Below are positions 51,834-59,763 of a stretch of 64,000 nucleotides of DNA, piece by piece. The position numbers and the translations under genes are program-made. This DNA comes from Planosporangium thailandense (GTDB lineage: Bacteria > Actinomycetota > Actinomycetes > Mycobacteriales > Micromonosporaceae), in assembly GCF_011947195.1 (NCBI RefSeq), contig NZ_JAATVY010000002.1, forward strand, positions 372,001 through 436,000, in the 5' to 3' direction. The notes below the pieces were generated by a model that was not told the origin of the DNA, did not search any database, and saw only the letters and a program-made list of their open reading frames with translations. Position 1 is the stretch's first letter, and each line of letters opens with the position of its first letter.

Positions 51834-52702
51834 GGCGTACTGATCCAGCGTTCACGCAGGCCGGCGAGGATCGCGACCGAGACGGCGAGCAGGAGCAGGC
51901 TCAGCACGATGGCCGCGGCCGGGTCGGACTCCAGGGCGAGGTAGACGGCCAGCGGCATGGTCTGGGTACGCCCCGGAAAGTTGCCGGCGAAGGTGATCGT
52001 CGCGCCGAACTCGCCGAGCGCGCGGGCCCAGCACAGCACCGCGCCGGCCACCAGGCCGGGCGTGACCAGCGGCAGGGTGACCCGCCGGAACGCTGTCCAC
52101 GGGGTGGCGCCCAGCGTCGCCGCCGCCTCCTCGTAGCGCGCGTCCGCGGCGCGCAGCGCACCCTCCACGCTGATCACCAGAAACGGCATGGCCACGAAGG
52201 TCTCCGCGAGCACCACCGCCGTCGTGCTGAACGGGACCGTGACGCCGAAGGTGCTCGCCAGCCACCCGCCGAGCAGCCCCCGCCGGCCGAACACGAGCAG
52301 CAGCGCCACCCCGCCGACCACCGGGGGGAGGACCAGCGGCAGCGTCACGAGGGCCCGGACCAGCCGGCGGCCGGGGAAGGTGCGGCGGGCCAGTACCCAG
52401 GCCAGCGGTACGCCCAGGACGACGGAGACCGCCGTCGCGGCGGTGGCGGTGACCAGGGACAGCCGCAGCGCGTCGACCACCCCGGGCGCGGCCAGCCGCG
52501 CCGGAAGCTGCGACCACGGGGTACGGGCGAGCAGGCCGACCAGCGGCAACACCAGGAACGCCAACCCGGCCGCGGCCGGCAGAGCCAGCGCGAGCGGGAC
52601 GCGACCCGGGCCGGCGGCCGGCGCGCGGCGGCCGGTGCCGGCGCGGCTCGCGGCGGTCGGCAGATCGCCATCGATCATGATGACTGGAGCGCGGTCGGTC
52701 AT
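51830..52702 (-). CDS. modB: Molybdate ABC transporter permease
   Basis: Predicted 290 aa with about six transmembrane helices (LALALPAAAGLAFLVLPLVG first). The EAA-loop that contacts the ATPase reads EEAAATLGATPWTAFRRVTL. RALGEFGATITFAGNFPGRT is a ModB signature. The ATG overlaps the modA stop (ATGA). Confidence 0.93.
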   Translation of the reverse strand: MTDRAPVIMIDGDLPTAASRAGTGRRAPAAGPGRVPLALALPAAAGLAFLVLPLVGLLARTPWSQLPARLAAPGVVDALRLSLVTATAATAVSVVLGVPLAWVLARRTFPGRRLVRALVTLPLVLPPVVGGVALLLVFGRRGLLGGWLASTFGVTVPFSTTAVVLAETFVAMPFLVISVEGALRAADARYEEAAATLGATPWTAFRRVTLPLVTPGLVAGAVLCWARALGEFGATITFAGNFPGRTQTMPLAVYLALESDPAAAIVLSLLLLAVSVAILAGLRERWISTP

Positions 52703-53475
52703 GGCCGCTGGAACCCGGCTCCGGTCAGCACCGCCTCCGCGGCCGCCGACCGGACGTAATCGGCGAACGCTTCCGCGCCCGTCGGGTTGGGGCTGTTGCG
52801 CAGCGCGACCACGAGGTAGTCGTTGACGGCGCTCGCCGACTGCGCGAACTCGACGCCGTCGACCTGGGAAGCGACGGCGCGGGCGTCGGTGCGGTACACC
52901 AGGGCCGCGTCGACCTCCCCCAGGCGGACCTTGGTAAGCGCCGCTTTGACGTCCTGTTCCAGGGTGACCGGCGTGAGCGTGACGTGCGCGGCGTCGAGGA
53001 CGGTCCCGGCGGCGGCCCCGCAGGGCACCGCGGGCGCGCACAGCGCCACCTTCACGCCGGGTGCCGCGAGGTCGGCCAGCCCGGTGATCCGCTTCGGGTT
53101 TCCCTTCGGTACGGCGATGACGAGCTGGTTTCGGGTGAAGACGCTCGGCGTTCGCGCGGCGAGGCCGGTATCGGTCACCTGTTTCATGGTCGACGGGCTG
53201 GCGGAGGCGAACACGTCCGCGGGCGCGCCGGCGGTGATCTGCTGGGCGAGCGTGGAGCTGCCCCCGAAGGAGAATGTGACGTGTACGCCCGGGTGGGCCC
53301 GTTCGAAGTCCTTCCCGATCCGGGTGAAGGATTCGGTGAGTGAGGCGGCGGCCAGTACGGTCACCGATCCCGTCGGTTGGCTCGCGGAGCCGGTCGCGCG
53401 GTGTTCTGCGCAGCCCGCGCCGGTCAGGACCAGGGCGACCGCGCCCGCGACGGTGCCTGTCCGGAGGTGTCTCAC
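52699..53475 (-). CDS. modA: Molybdate-binding lipoprotein
   Basis: Predicted 258 aa with a signal peptide and lipobox LTGAGC, so anchored in the outer face of the membrane. Oxyanion-binding segments: VLAAASLTESF, FSFGGSSTLAQQI, APADVFASAS and VYRTDARAV. It delivers molybdate to ModBC. The GTG start overlaps the preceding regulator stop (GTGA). Confidence 0.93.
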   Translation of the reverse strand: MRHLRTGTVAGAVALVLTGAGCAEHRATGSASQPTGSVTVLAAASLTESFTRIGKDFERAHPGVHVTFSFGGSSTLAQQITAGAPADVFASASPSTMKQVTDTGLAARTPSVFTRNQLVIAVPKGNPKRITGLADLAAPGVKVALCAPAVPCGAAAGTVLDAAHVTLTPVTLEQDVKAALTKVRLGEVDAALVYRTDARAVASQVDGVEFAQSASAVNDYLVVALRNSPNPTGAEAFADYVRSAAAEAVLTGAGFQRP

Positions 53476-53846
53476 GGCAGCTCCACGACGACGGTGGTGG
53501 ATTTGACGACCGCGACCGCGACGCAGCCGACCTCGAGCCCGAGCTGGTCGGCGGCCTCCCGGCTCATCAGCGAGACCACGCGGAACGGGCCGGCCTGGAT
53601 CTCCACCTGCGCCATCACGGTGTCCCGGGTGACGGCGGTGACGATCCCGCGCAGCCGGTTGCGCGCCGACGACCGGGACCCGGCGGCATCCCGGTCGGAT
53701 CGCACGTACGCGGCGAGGTCGACCCCGTCGACCACGCGGTGGCCGTGCTCGTCACGGGTGGCGGGCAGCCGGCCACCGTCGATCAGGCGGCGCACCGTGT
53801 CGGCGCTGACGCTGAGCAGGTCGGCCGCCTCCCCGATCCGGAACAT
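53472..53846 (-). CDS. HTH-Mop (TOBE) molybdate-responsive regulator
   Basis: Predicted 124 aa. Residues 1-55 are an excisionase/MerR-like HTH (FRIGEAADLLSVSADTVRRL, AYVRSDRD). Residues about 60-124 are a Mop/TOBE oxyanion-binding domain (NRLRGIVTAVTRDTVMAQVE, LMSREAADQLGLEVG). It is a small alternative to ModE, located first in the mod operon with a 4-nt overlap to modA. It likely senses molybdate and controls the operon. Confidence 0.85.
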   Translation of the reverse strand: MFRIGEAADLLSVSADTVRRLIDGGRLPATRDEHGHRVVDGVDLAAYVRSDRDAAGSRSSARNRLRGIVTAVTRDTVMAQVEIQAGPFRVVSLMSREAADQLGLEVGCVAVAVVKSTTVVVELP

Positions 53847-53875
53847 GGTCACGACCACACCATAGCCTGGCGTCT
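53847..53875 (-). promoter_or_regulatory. Promoter of the mod operon
   Basis: TATGGT on the minus strand (53864-53859) is a possible -10, leaving a very short leader before ATG 53846. No clear inverted repeat was seen. Confidence 0.4.
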
Positions 53876-54085
53876 GCGAACGTGGAACGGATCTTTGCCT
53901 CGCGGAACAGAGGAGCAAGTCGGAACACTCCTGGCAAGAGCTGTGGCGTCCCGGAGTGGCCCGTGTGGCGACAGACTGGTGCGTGCGAATTCAAAGCCGC
54001 AGCCTTTCGTGTCGTCAGCCTGAGACGGGGCTCGGCGATCCCGGTGTCGACGTATCGGCGTCGGCGATTCGAGCCCACGAATCGC

Positions 54086-54114
54086 TTGGCGACGTGTGTA
54101 CGTTCGTGCACAAT
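54086..54114 (+). promoter_or_regulatory. hipB promoter overlapping operator 1
   Basis: TTGGCG (54086-54091) and CACAAT (54109-54114) are 17 bp apart. The first operator copy (54095-54112) fills the spacer, so bound repressor would block RNA polymerase. Confidence 0.55.
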
Positions 54115-54166
54115 GTAGGGGTGTGCACGAACGTACACAAACTAGAGAGGTGCACGTTCGTGCACA
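54095..54166. promoter_or_regulatory. Three 18-bp palindromic operators spaced 27 bp apart
   Basis: Copies at 54095-54112, 54122-54139 and 54149-54166 share the core TGYACG-TT/AA-CGTRCA; the third is a perfect inverted repeat (TGCACGTTCGTGCA). Starts are exactly 27 bp apart, and the central dinucleotide alternates TT, AA, TT. Autoregulation by HipB-family antitoxins through repeated palindromes is well known. Confidence 0.8.
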
Positions 54167-54204
54167 ATGTGCGGGTGTGCAATGCCGTGCGCAAGGGAGG
54201 GGCG

Positions 54205-54477
54205 ATGCGGGTCCGGACACCGACGGAACTCGGCGCGCTGGTGCGGGACCGTCGCCGGGACCAGGGGCTCAGTCAGGAGGCTCTCGCCACGCGGGCGAGA
54301 GTCAGCCGGCGGTGGCTCGCTGCGCTCGAGGCGGGCAAGCCCAGCGCTGAGGTGGGGCTGGTGCTGAGCACACTTGAGGCACTCAATCAGGAGGTCAGCG
54401 TCGACGATCGCGCCGGCACCACGCCAACGGTTGATCTCGATGCTGTCCTCGCTGCCGTCGACGAGGAGGACCGGTGA
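54205..54477 (+). CDS. hipB: HipB-like XRE-family antitoxin/repressor
   Basis: Predicted 90 aa from ATG 54205 after AAGGGAGGGG. It is a compact XRE HTH: LGALVRDRRRDQGLSQEALA, VSRRWLAALEAGKPSAEVGL. The C-terminus is acidic. The stop overlaps the hipA start as GTGA. It almost certainly binds the three palindromes just upstream. Confidence 0.88.
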   Translation: MRVRTPTELGALVRDRRRDQGLSQEALATRARVSRRWLAALEAGKPSAEVGLVLSTLEALNQEVSVDDRAGTTPTVDLDAVLAAVDEEDR

Positions 54478-55010
54478 GCGCCGAGCATCTCGAAGTGCGC
54501 TACCACGGGGCTCCCGTCGGCTTCCTCGAACGCGCCGCCGGGCGGATTACATTCACCTACAGCGACACCTGGCGCTCCCGCCGGGACGCGACACCGCTGT
54601 CGGTGGGGATGCCGGTGCAGCTCCGCGAACACCCGGCACGTGTGGTCGAGCCGTTTCTGTGGGGACTGCTACCGGACAACGACGCGGTCCTTAGGCGGTG
54701 GGGGCGGGAGTTCCAGGTGCCGACATCCCACCCGTTCGGGCTGCTCGCCGCCGTGGGTGAGGATTTGCCCGGAGCGATGCAAATCGTGCGCCCGGAGCGC
54801 GTCGCCCAACTCGTCAGTGACGAAGCGAACGTCGAGTGGCTCACCGACGACGATGTGGCCGCGCTGCTGCGCACGGACGCATTCGCCGATGTCTGCCGGG
54901 ATCCGGCCATCGCTGAGCTGTGCAGCGACCTGCCGGGTCGGCTGGTGGATGCGGTGGCAGCACGTGCCCGCCGATGCGCGCAGCAGTTGCGCACTCGTTT
55001 AAGCGGGTGA
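54474..55010 (+). pseudogene. hipA-like gene with internal in-frame deletion of the kinase core
   Basis: Predicted 178 aa, against about 400 or more for HipA. Residues 1 to about 132 match the HipA N-terminal domain (LEVRYHGAPVGFLER, VVEPFLWGLLPDNDAVLRRW, VEWLTDDDVAALLR). From about residue 135 the sequence jumps to the extreme C-terminal tail of the same family (AFADVCRDPAIAEL, SDLPGRLVDAVAARARR). The kinase core, with its ATP-binding and catalytic Asp motifs, is absent. The junction is near 54876, and the frame is kept open. The product cannot phosphorylate its tRNA-synthetase target but might still bind HipB. Confidence 0.8.
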
Positions 55011-55060
55011 GTCGCGCTGATCGCCGCCGTCCTCGCCCGGACGCCCGGATAGGTCGCGCG

Positions 55061-55073
55061 TAGCGTTGCCCTA
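55061..55073 (+). promoter_or_regulatory. -10-like TAGCGT, probable leaderless start of the DUF427 gene
   Basis: TAGCGT (55061-55066) lies 6 nt before ATG 55073; there is no ribosome site. Confidence 0.5.
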
Positions 55074-55774
55074 TGGACAAGCAGGGGCGCATCGAGCGCG
55101 GCCGCAAGCGGGTACGCGCCTACCTGGCCGGCGAACTCGTCGCCGACACGACCCGACCGCTACTGGTCTGGGAGAAACCCTTTTACCCGCAGTACTACAT
55201 CCCGGCCGCCGATGTGCGCGCGTCGCTGGTTGCGACCGGCACGGGTGACGGTGAAGTCCTCGACGTCGTGGTCGAACGCGGGAAGGCGGCCGGGGCGGCC
55301 CGCCGCTTTCCGGACGCCCCCGACCCGCTGCTGCGCGACGCCGTACGCCTCGACTTCGCCGCCATGGACGAGTGGCTGGAAGAGGACGAGCCGATCTACG
55401 TGCACCCGCGCGACCCGTACAGCCGCGTGGACATCCTGGCTAGCAGCCGTCACGTCCGGGTCGAGATCGACGGCGTGACCGTCGCCGACTCCCGCGCACC
55501 CCGGATCCTCTTCGAGACCGGCCTGCCGCCGCGTTTCTACCTGCCGCTGCCCGACCTGCGGCTGGACCTGCTGCGGTCGTCGGACACGCAGACCCACTGC
55601 CCGTACAAGGGCACCGCCACGTACTGGTCGGTCGAGGTCAACGGCCGCGTCCACCCCGACCTCGTGTGGACCTACCGCACGCCGTTGCCCGAAAGTCAGA
55701 AGATCGCCGGCCTGGCCTGCTTCTACAACGAGAAGGTCGACCTGTTCGTCGACGGGGTACGCGAGGCGACGTGA
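55073..55774 (+). CDS. DUF427 domain protein (two copies)
   Basis: Predicted 233 aa with two DUF427-type segments: VRAYLAGELVADTTRPLLVW with FYPQYYIPAADV, and VRVEIDGVTVADSRAPRILF with FYLPLPDLRLDLL and THCPYKGTATYWSV. The CPYKG motif is characteristic. The family is common in actinobacteria and has no firm biochemical role. Single-gene unit ending in a strong hairpin. Confidence 0.88.
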   Translation: MDKQGRIERGRKRVRAYLAGELVADTTRPLLVWEKPFYPQYYIPAADVRASLVATGTGDGEVLDVVVERGKAAGAARRFPDAPDPLLRDAVRLDFAAMDEWLEEDEPIYVHPRDPYSRVDILASSRHVRVEIDGVTVADSRAPRILFETGLPPRFYLPLPDLRLDLLRSSDTQTHCPYKGTATYWSVEVNGRVHPDLVWTYRTPLPESQKIAGLACFYNEKVDLFVDGVREAT

Positions 55775-55812
55775 CTCCGGTGGACGCCGGCACCGACGCC
55801 CACCGGAGTCAC
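55771..55812. terminator. Bidirectional terminator hairpin
   Basis: GTGACTCCGGTGG (55771-55783) and CCACCGGAGTCAC (55800-55812) form a perfect 13-bp stem with a 16-nt loop. It includes the DUF427 stop codon and lies 10 nt from the stop of the convergent response regulator. Confidence 0.85.
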
Positions 55813-55821
55813 CGCTGAGGT

Positions 55822-56457
55822 TCACGTGAGGACGTACCCGCCCGGCGTGTGGGCCAGGCGGCAGCCCAGCGTCGCCAGCTTGCGGTCCAGCGACGCCAGG
55901 TACGGGTCGAGAATCATGGATCCGCCGCCGAAGTCGTACCCCCACACGTGCTGGAGGAGTTCGCTGCGGTCGAGCGGTTGACCGGGATTCGCCAGCAGAG
56001 CGGACGCGATCCTGCACTCGGTCGGGTTGAGCGCCACCTCCCGGCCGGCTCGGCGCAGCAGCCGGCCGGCCGGGTGGAGCGTCAGGCCGTCGGCCGGTGG
56101 CGGGCGACGCACCAGGGCCTGCAGCCGGGTCAGTAGTTCGGTGAGCGCGAACGGCTTCATCAGGCAGTCGTCGACCCCGGCGATGAGCCCGGCCGCGTGG
56201 TCCGGAGTGTTGTCGCGGGTCGTCAGCATCAGTACCGGTAGTTGATGACCTTCGGCGCGGAGCATCCGGCAGGTCTCCAGACCGTCCGGCTGCGGCATAC
56301 CGAGGTCGAGCACGACCGCGTCGGGGCGCTGCGTGCGTACCAGTTCCAGCGCCGTCACGCCGTTGCCGGCGACGCCGACCTCGTACCCGGCGAAGCGCAA
56401 CGCCCCCGACACCGACTCCCGTACCCCGGGCTCGTCGTCGACCACCAGGACGCGCAT
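55822..56457 (-). CDS. Orphan OmpR-type response regulator
   Basis: Predicted 211 aa. The receiver has D7/D8, phospho-acceptor D51 (VVLDLGMP) and K101 (CLMKPF). The C-terminal winged helix contains LNPTECRIASALLANPGQPL and LQHVWGYDFGGGSMILDPYL. The ATG is 2 nt after the DUF5666 gene stop, so it is the last gene of the exporter operon. No kinase is in that unit; the nearest is the separate kinase at 61867-63333. Confidence 0.9.
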   Translation of the reverse strand: MRVLVVDDEPGVRESVSGALRFAGYEVGVAGNGVTALELVRTQRPDAVVLDLGMPQPDGLETCRMLRAEGHQLPVLMLTTRDNTPDHAAGLIAGVDDCLMKPFALTELLTRLQALVRRPPPADGLTLHPAGRLLRRAGREVALNPTECRIASALLANPGQPLDRSELLQHVWGYDFGGGSMILDPYLASLDRKLATLGCRLAHTPGGYVLT

Positions 56458-56459
56458 GG

Positions 56460-58562
56460 CTACTTGGCCTTGGTGACCTTGGTGGCGGTGACGATCCCGT
56501 TGCCCGTGGCGGAGCCCTCGACGTTCACCTGTGAGCCGGGCGTCAGGTCGGCGAGCGCGCCGCTGGCCGTCACCTGTACCGCGGTGGCGCCGCTCGTCTT
56601 CACGGTCACGATCCGGCCGTCGGAGGTCTGCAGGTACACGGTGCCGCCGTCGACGAACTTCACCGTCCCGCTGGTGGTGTTGGCGACCGGCGTCACGGTG
56701 GCCGGCCGCTGGCCGCCGCCCGCCGCCGTGCTGGTGTCCTTGGCGGCGGGTGCTCTGCCGAAGTTCTTCTGCACCAGCGCGCCGGCGAGGAATCCGACGA
56801 CCGTGAGGGCCAGCGCGGCGAGCACCACGGTCCCGAGCGACATGCCGCGCAGCTGTGGCATGATCCCCAGCCGGCTGCCGGCGGGCGAGCCGCTGGCCCG
56901 TTCGTCAGGGTTCCCCACGTCCTCGGTGAAGGCCGCCAGTTCGGGCCTGGCGATCCGGTCGACCCCGTCGATCAGGCCGGCGGGCCGAGCCTCGTCGGCG
57001 AGGTGCGGCTCCGGAACCCGGTACGGTTGCGCGGCCGGGGGGAGCGGGTTGACGCGCTGCGGCTCGTAGCCGACCGGGGTCTGGTTGATCCGCGGCGGCT
57101 CCGGGATCCGGTGGATGGTGTGCAGCTCCTGCGTCTCCTCGCCGTTCACCGCGAGCGGCGCGGTGATGCGGCCGCCCGGCCGGTCGTGGTGCTCGTCGTC
57201 GCGCCGGTCGTCGTCGCGCCGGTCGTCGTAGGTCTCGTAGTCGTCCGTGGCCTCCGCGACGTCGTCGGGCTCTTCGTCGGCCGCGTCGTCGTAGCGCTCG
57301 TCCACGTCGTCTTCGTCGTCGTAGGTCTCGTACGCCTCGTAGGAGTCGTCGACCTCTTCGATGTCGTCGACCTCCTCGATGTCGTCGGACTCCTCGTCGT
57401 CCTCCTCGTCCTCGTAGATCTCCTGGGCGTCGTCGATGTCTTCGAGGTCGTCGTCCTCGTCGAGGTCCTCGGCGAGGTCCGCGGAGACGTCGTCGACGTC
57501 GTCCAGATCGTCGACGCTGTCGTCCAGCTCCCGGTCTTCGGTCTCGTCGAGTTCGTACAGCTCCTCGATGTCTTCGAGCTCGACGGTCTTGACCCGCCGT
57601 ACCCGGTCGATCAGCTCCACCCGGTCGATCAGTTCGACCCGGTCGACGCTGGCGGCGATGTGTGCCCGGCCGTTCTCCTCGTGCTTGCCCGGTGGGTCGA
57701 TGGCCGCGATCGGTTCGATGGTGTCGCCCCGGCCGATCACGCTGGCGCGGATCGGGTCGGAAATTCGGTCGGTGCGGCCGGCGTGCTCGGTGTCGTGCTC
57801 GGGCTCGATCCGGGTCTCGGGCTCGACCCGGGCGCGCTCGGTGGACTGGCCGGCCTTGCCGGTCGTGGCCGGCTGGCCGCTCCTGCCGCGTTCGTCGGGG
57901 TGGCCGGTCCTGCTTCGCCCCTCGGGCTGCTCGGTCCGGTTGGACTGTTGAATCCGCTGGATCCGCTGGATGCGCTGCAACCGCTCGGCCCGGCTGCTGC
58001 GGTCGGTGCCCTCGGCACCGTGGTCGATGCTGGCGGAGCCGGGTCCGGCGCCGGCGGAGTGCGCCGCCTCGTCCGCCCGGGCCCGCGCCTCGCCACCGCC
58101 GGTCGCCGTCCGCGCGTCGGGCTGGGCGGTCCGGCCGGTCCGGTCCGGCTGGCCTGCCTTGCCGGTCTTCTCGGGCTGGCCTGCCCGACCGTTGCGCTCC
58201 GCCTGGTCGGCACGGGAACGCCGGTCCGCTCGGCCGGTACGCTCGGCCGCGACGGTGCGGTCGGCGGTACCGGTGTGCTCCGGCTGCTCCGCCCGGCGGC
58301 CACGCTCGGTGTGCTCGACCCGTCCGTTGCGTACGGGTTCCTCGGCCCGCTCGGTCCGGTCGGCCTCCTCGACCCGGCCGGCCCGTTCGGCCTTGCGGGC
58401 TTTCTCGGCCTCGGCGGCCCGGTCGATCCTGCTGATCCTGCCGCTCTTGTCGACCTTGTTCACGCTCCTGGCGGCCCGGGCCGGACGGTCGTCATTCGGC
58501 TGCAGCTTGGCGGTGTGGGATTCGGCTTGTCGCCGGCGTACGTCCATTGTGTCCTCACTCAT
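56460..58562 (-). CDS. Very large charged single-pass membrane protein with C-terminal DUF5666
   Basis: Predicted 700 aa from ATG 58562, overlapping the permease stop. Residues 1 to about 290 are polyampholyte repeats built of Arg, Glu, Ala, Gly and Thr (AERAGRVEEADRTERAEEP). About 330-455 is extremely acidic (LDDVDDVSADLAEDLDEDDD). One transmembrane helix lies at about 577-597 (GTVVLAALALTVVGFLAGAL). The last about 70 residues are a DUF5666 beta domain (GTVKFVDGGTVYLQTSDGRI) on the outside. Most DUF5666 proteins are far shorter. Its location between exporter and regulator suggests a cell-envelope accessory; mechanism unknown. Confidence 0.85.
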   Translation of the reverse strand: MSEDTMDVRRRQAESHTAKLQPNDDRPARAARSVNKVDKSGRISRIDRAAEAEKARKAERAGRVEEADRTERAEEPVRNGRVEHTERGRRAEQPEHTGTADRTVAAERTGRADRRSRADQAERNGRAGQPEKTGKAGQPDRTGRTAQPDARTATGGGEARARADEAAHSAGAGPGSASIDHGAEGTDRSSRAERLQRIQRIQRIQQSNRTEQPEGRSRTGHPDERGRSGQPATTGKAGQSTERARVEPETRIEPEHDTEHAGRTDRISDPIRASVIGRGDTIEPIAAIDPPGKHEENGRAHIAASVDRVELIDRVELIDRVRRVKTVELEDIEELYELDETEDRELDDSVDDLDDVDDVSADLAEDLDEDDDLEDIDDAQEIYEDEEDDEESDDIEEVDDIEEVDDSYEAYETYDDEDDVDERYDDAADEEPDDVAEATDDYETYDDRRDDDRRDDEHHDRPGGRITAPLAVNGEETQELHTIHRIPEPPRINQTPVGYEPQRVNPLPPAAQPYRVPEPHLADEARPAGLIDGVDRIARPELAAFTEDVGNPDERASGSPAGSRLGIMPQLRGMSLGTVVLAALALTVVGFLAGALVQKNFGRAPAAKDTSTAAGGGQRPATVTPVANTTSGTVKFVDGGTVYLQTSDGRIVTVKTSGATAVQVTASGALADLTPGSQVNVEGSATGNGIVTATKVTKAK

Positions 58563-59763
58563 AGCGAAGTGCATCGATGGGTCGCAGCCCCGCCGCGCGA
58601 CTGGCGGGGTAGCTGCCGAAAAAGAGTCCGATCGCCACGGACACGCCGAGGGCGAGCGCGATCGAGCTGGGCAAGATCTCCGGATGGATCCCGAGGATCG
58701 TGAACTGGCTGCCTACGATGGCCGCAACCACCCCGAGCAGGCCGCCGATCAGGCTGAGGACGGTCGCCTCGGTCAGGAACTGGGTGAGCAGCGTGCGCTT
58801 CGGCGCGCCGAGCGCCTTGCGAATACCGATCTCCCGGGTCCGCTCGGTGACCGTCACCATCATGATGTTGGTGATGCCGATGCCGCCAACGAGCAGGCTG
58901 AGCGCAGCCACCGCGCCTAGGAAGACGGTGAAGGTTCTCGCGGTGTCGCTGCGCGCAGTCAGCAGTTGCGACTGGCTGAGGATCTGGAACGGTTGGTTGG
59001 CGGCGTTGGTCACGTGCAACTTCTCGTTGAGGACCGCCTGGGCCTGCGATCGCGCCGCGCCGACTCGGTCGGCTGCCACCGCCTGCACCAGGATCTGGTT
59101 GAGCGGGCCGTAGCCTGACACCGCCTCCTGCGCCGCCGTGATCGGTGCGATCGCGACGTCGTTCGGGTCGGCGAAGGTGAGCCCGCCCTTCTGGCCGAGG
59201 AGGCCGACGACCGTGAACCGGGCCACGCCGACGGTGACCTGCTTGCCGATCGGATCGGCGTCCCGGAAGAGCCGCGCGGCCGCACCCGCGCCGAGCACCA
59301 CCACGCGGTGGTGGCTGCGGACGTCGTCGTCGGTGAAGGACGCGCCCCGGGCGACCGTGTCGTTGACGGCCTCCAGGTAGCTCGGCGTCGTACCGATGAA
59401 CTGGCTCACGGTGTGGGCGGTGCCCTCGAAGCTGACCCCTTGAGCGCCGGTCACCACCGGCGAGACGCTTTTGACGTCAGGTGTCGCTTCCCGATTGGTC
59501 AGCGCGTCGACGAGATCCATCGTCAGCGCGCCGCTCTGGACCCGGGCGCCCGCGCCGCGTGCGGTGGCCGTGGAGATGGTCAGCGTGTCGCTGCCCAACT
59601 GCTCGATGTTCTGCTGCACCGCTTTCGCCGAGCCGTTTCCGACGGCGACCAGTAGGATCACCGCGGCGACGCCGATCAGGATGCCGAGGACGGTCAGGCC
59701 GGAGCGCAGCTTGTTGGCCACGACGGCGCGGATGGCGAGCCGGATCGCTTCGATCGTGGTCAC
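58555..59763 (-). CDS. MacB/FtsX-type ABC transporter permease
   Basis: Predicted 402 aa: an N-terminal helix (SGLTVLGILIGVAAVILLVA), a large extracytoplasmic MacB_PCD domain (about 50-280), and three C-terminal helices (AALSLLVGGIGITNIMMVTV, TVLSLIGGLLGVVAAIVGSQ). The coupling segment TREIGIRKALGAPKRTLLTQ is diagnostic. It overlaps the ATPase gene. It moves substrates by a mechanotransmission mechanism rather than a classical pore. Confidence 0.92.
   Translation of the reverse strand: MTTIEAIRLAIRAVVANKLRSGLTVLGILIGVAAVILLVAVGNGSAKAVQQNIEQLGSDTLTISTATARGAGARVQSGALTMDLVDALTNREATPDVKSVSPVVTGAQGVSFEGTAHTVSQFIGTTPSYLEAVNDTVARGASFTDDDVRSHHRVVVLGAGAAARLFRDADPIGKQVTVGVARFTVVGLLGQKGGLTFADPNDVAIAPITAAQEAVSGYGPLNQILVQAVAADRVGAARSQAQAVLNEKLHVTNAANQPFQILSQSQLLTARSDTARTFTVFLGAVAALSLLVGGIGITNIMMVTVTERTREIGIRKALGAPKRTLLTQFLTEATVLSLIGGLLGVVAAIVGSQFTILGIHPEILPSSIALALGVSVAIGLFFGSYPASRAAGLRPIDALRYE

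Noticed and set aside
54205-55010. A functional HipBA toxin-antitoxin system
   Set aside because: The hipA product lacks the whole kinase core, so toxic kinase activity is not supported.
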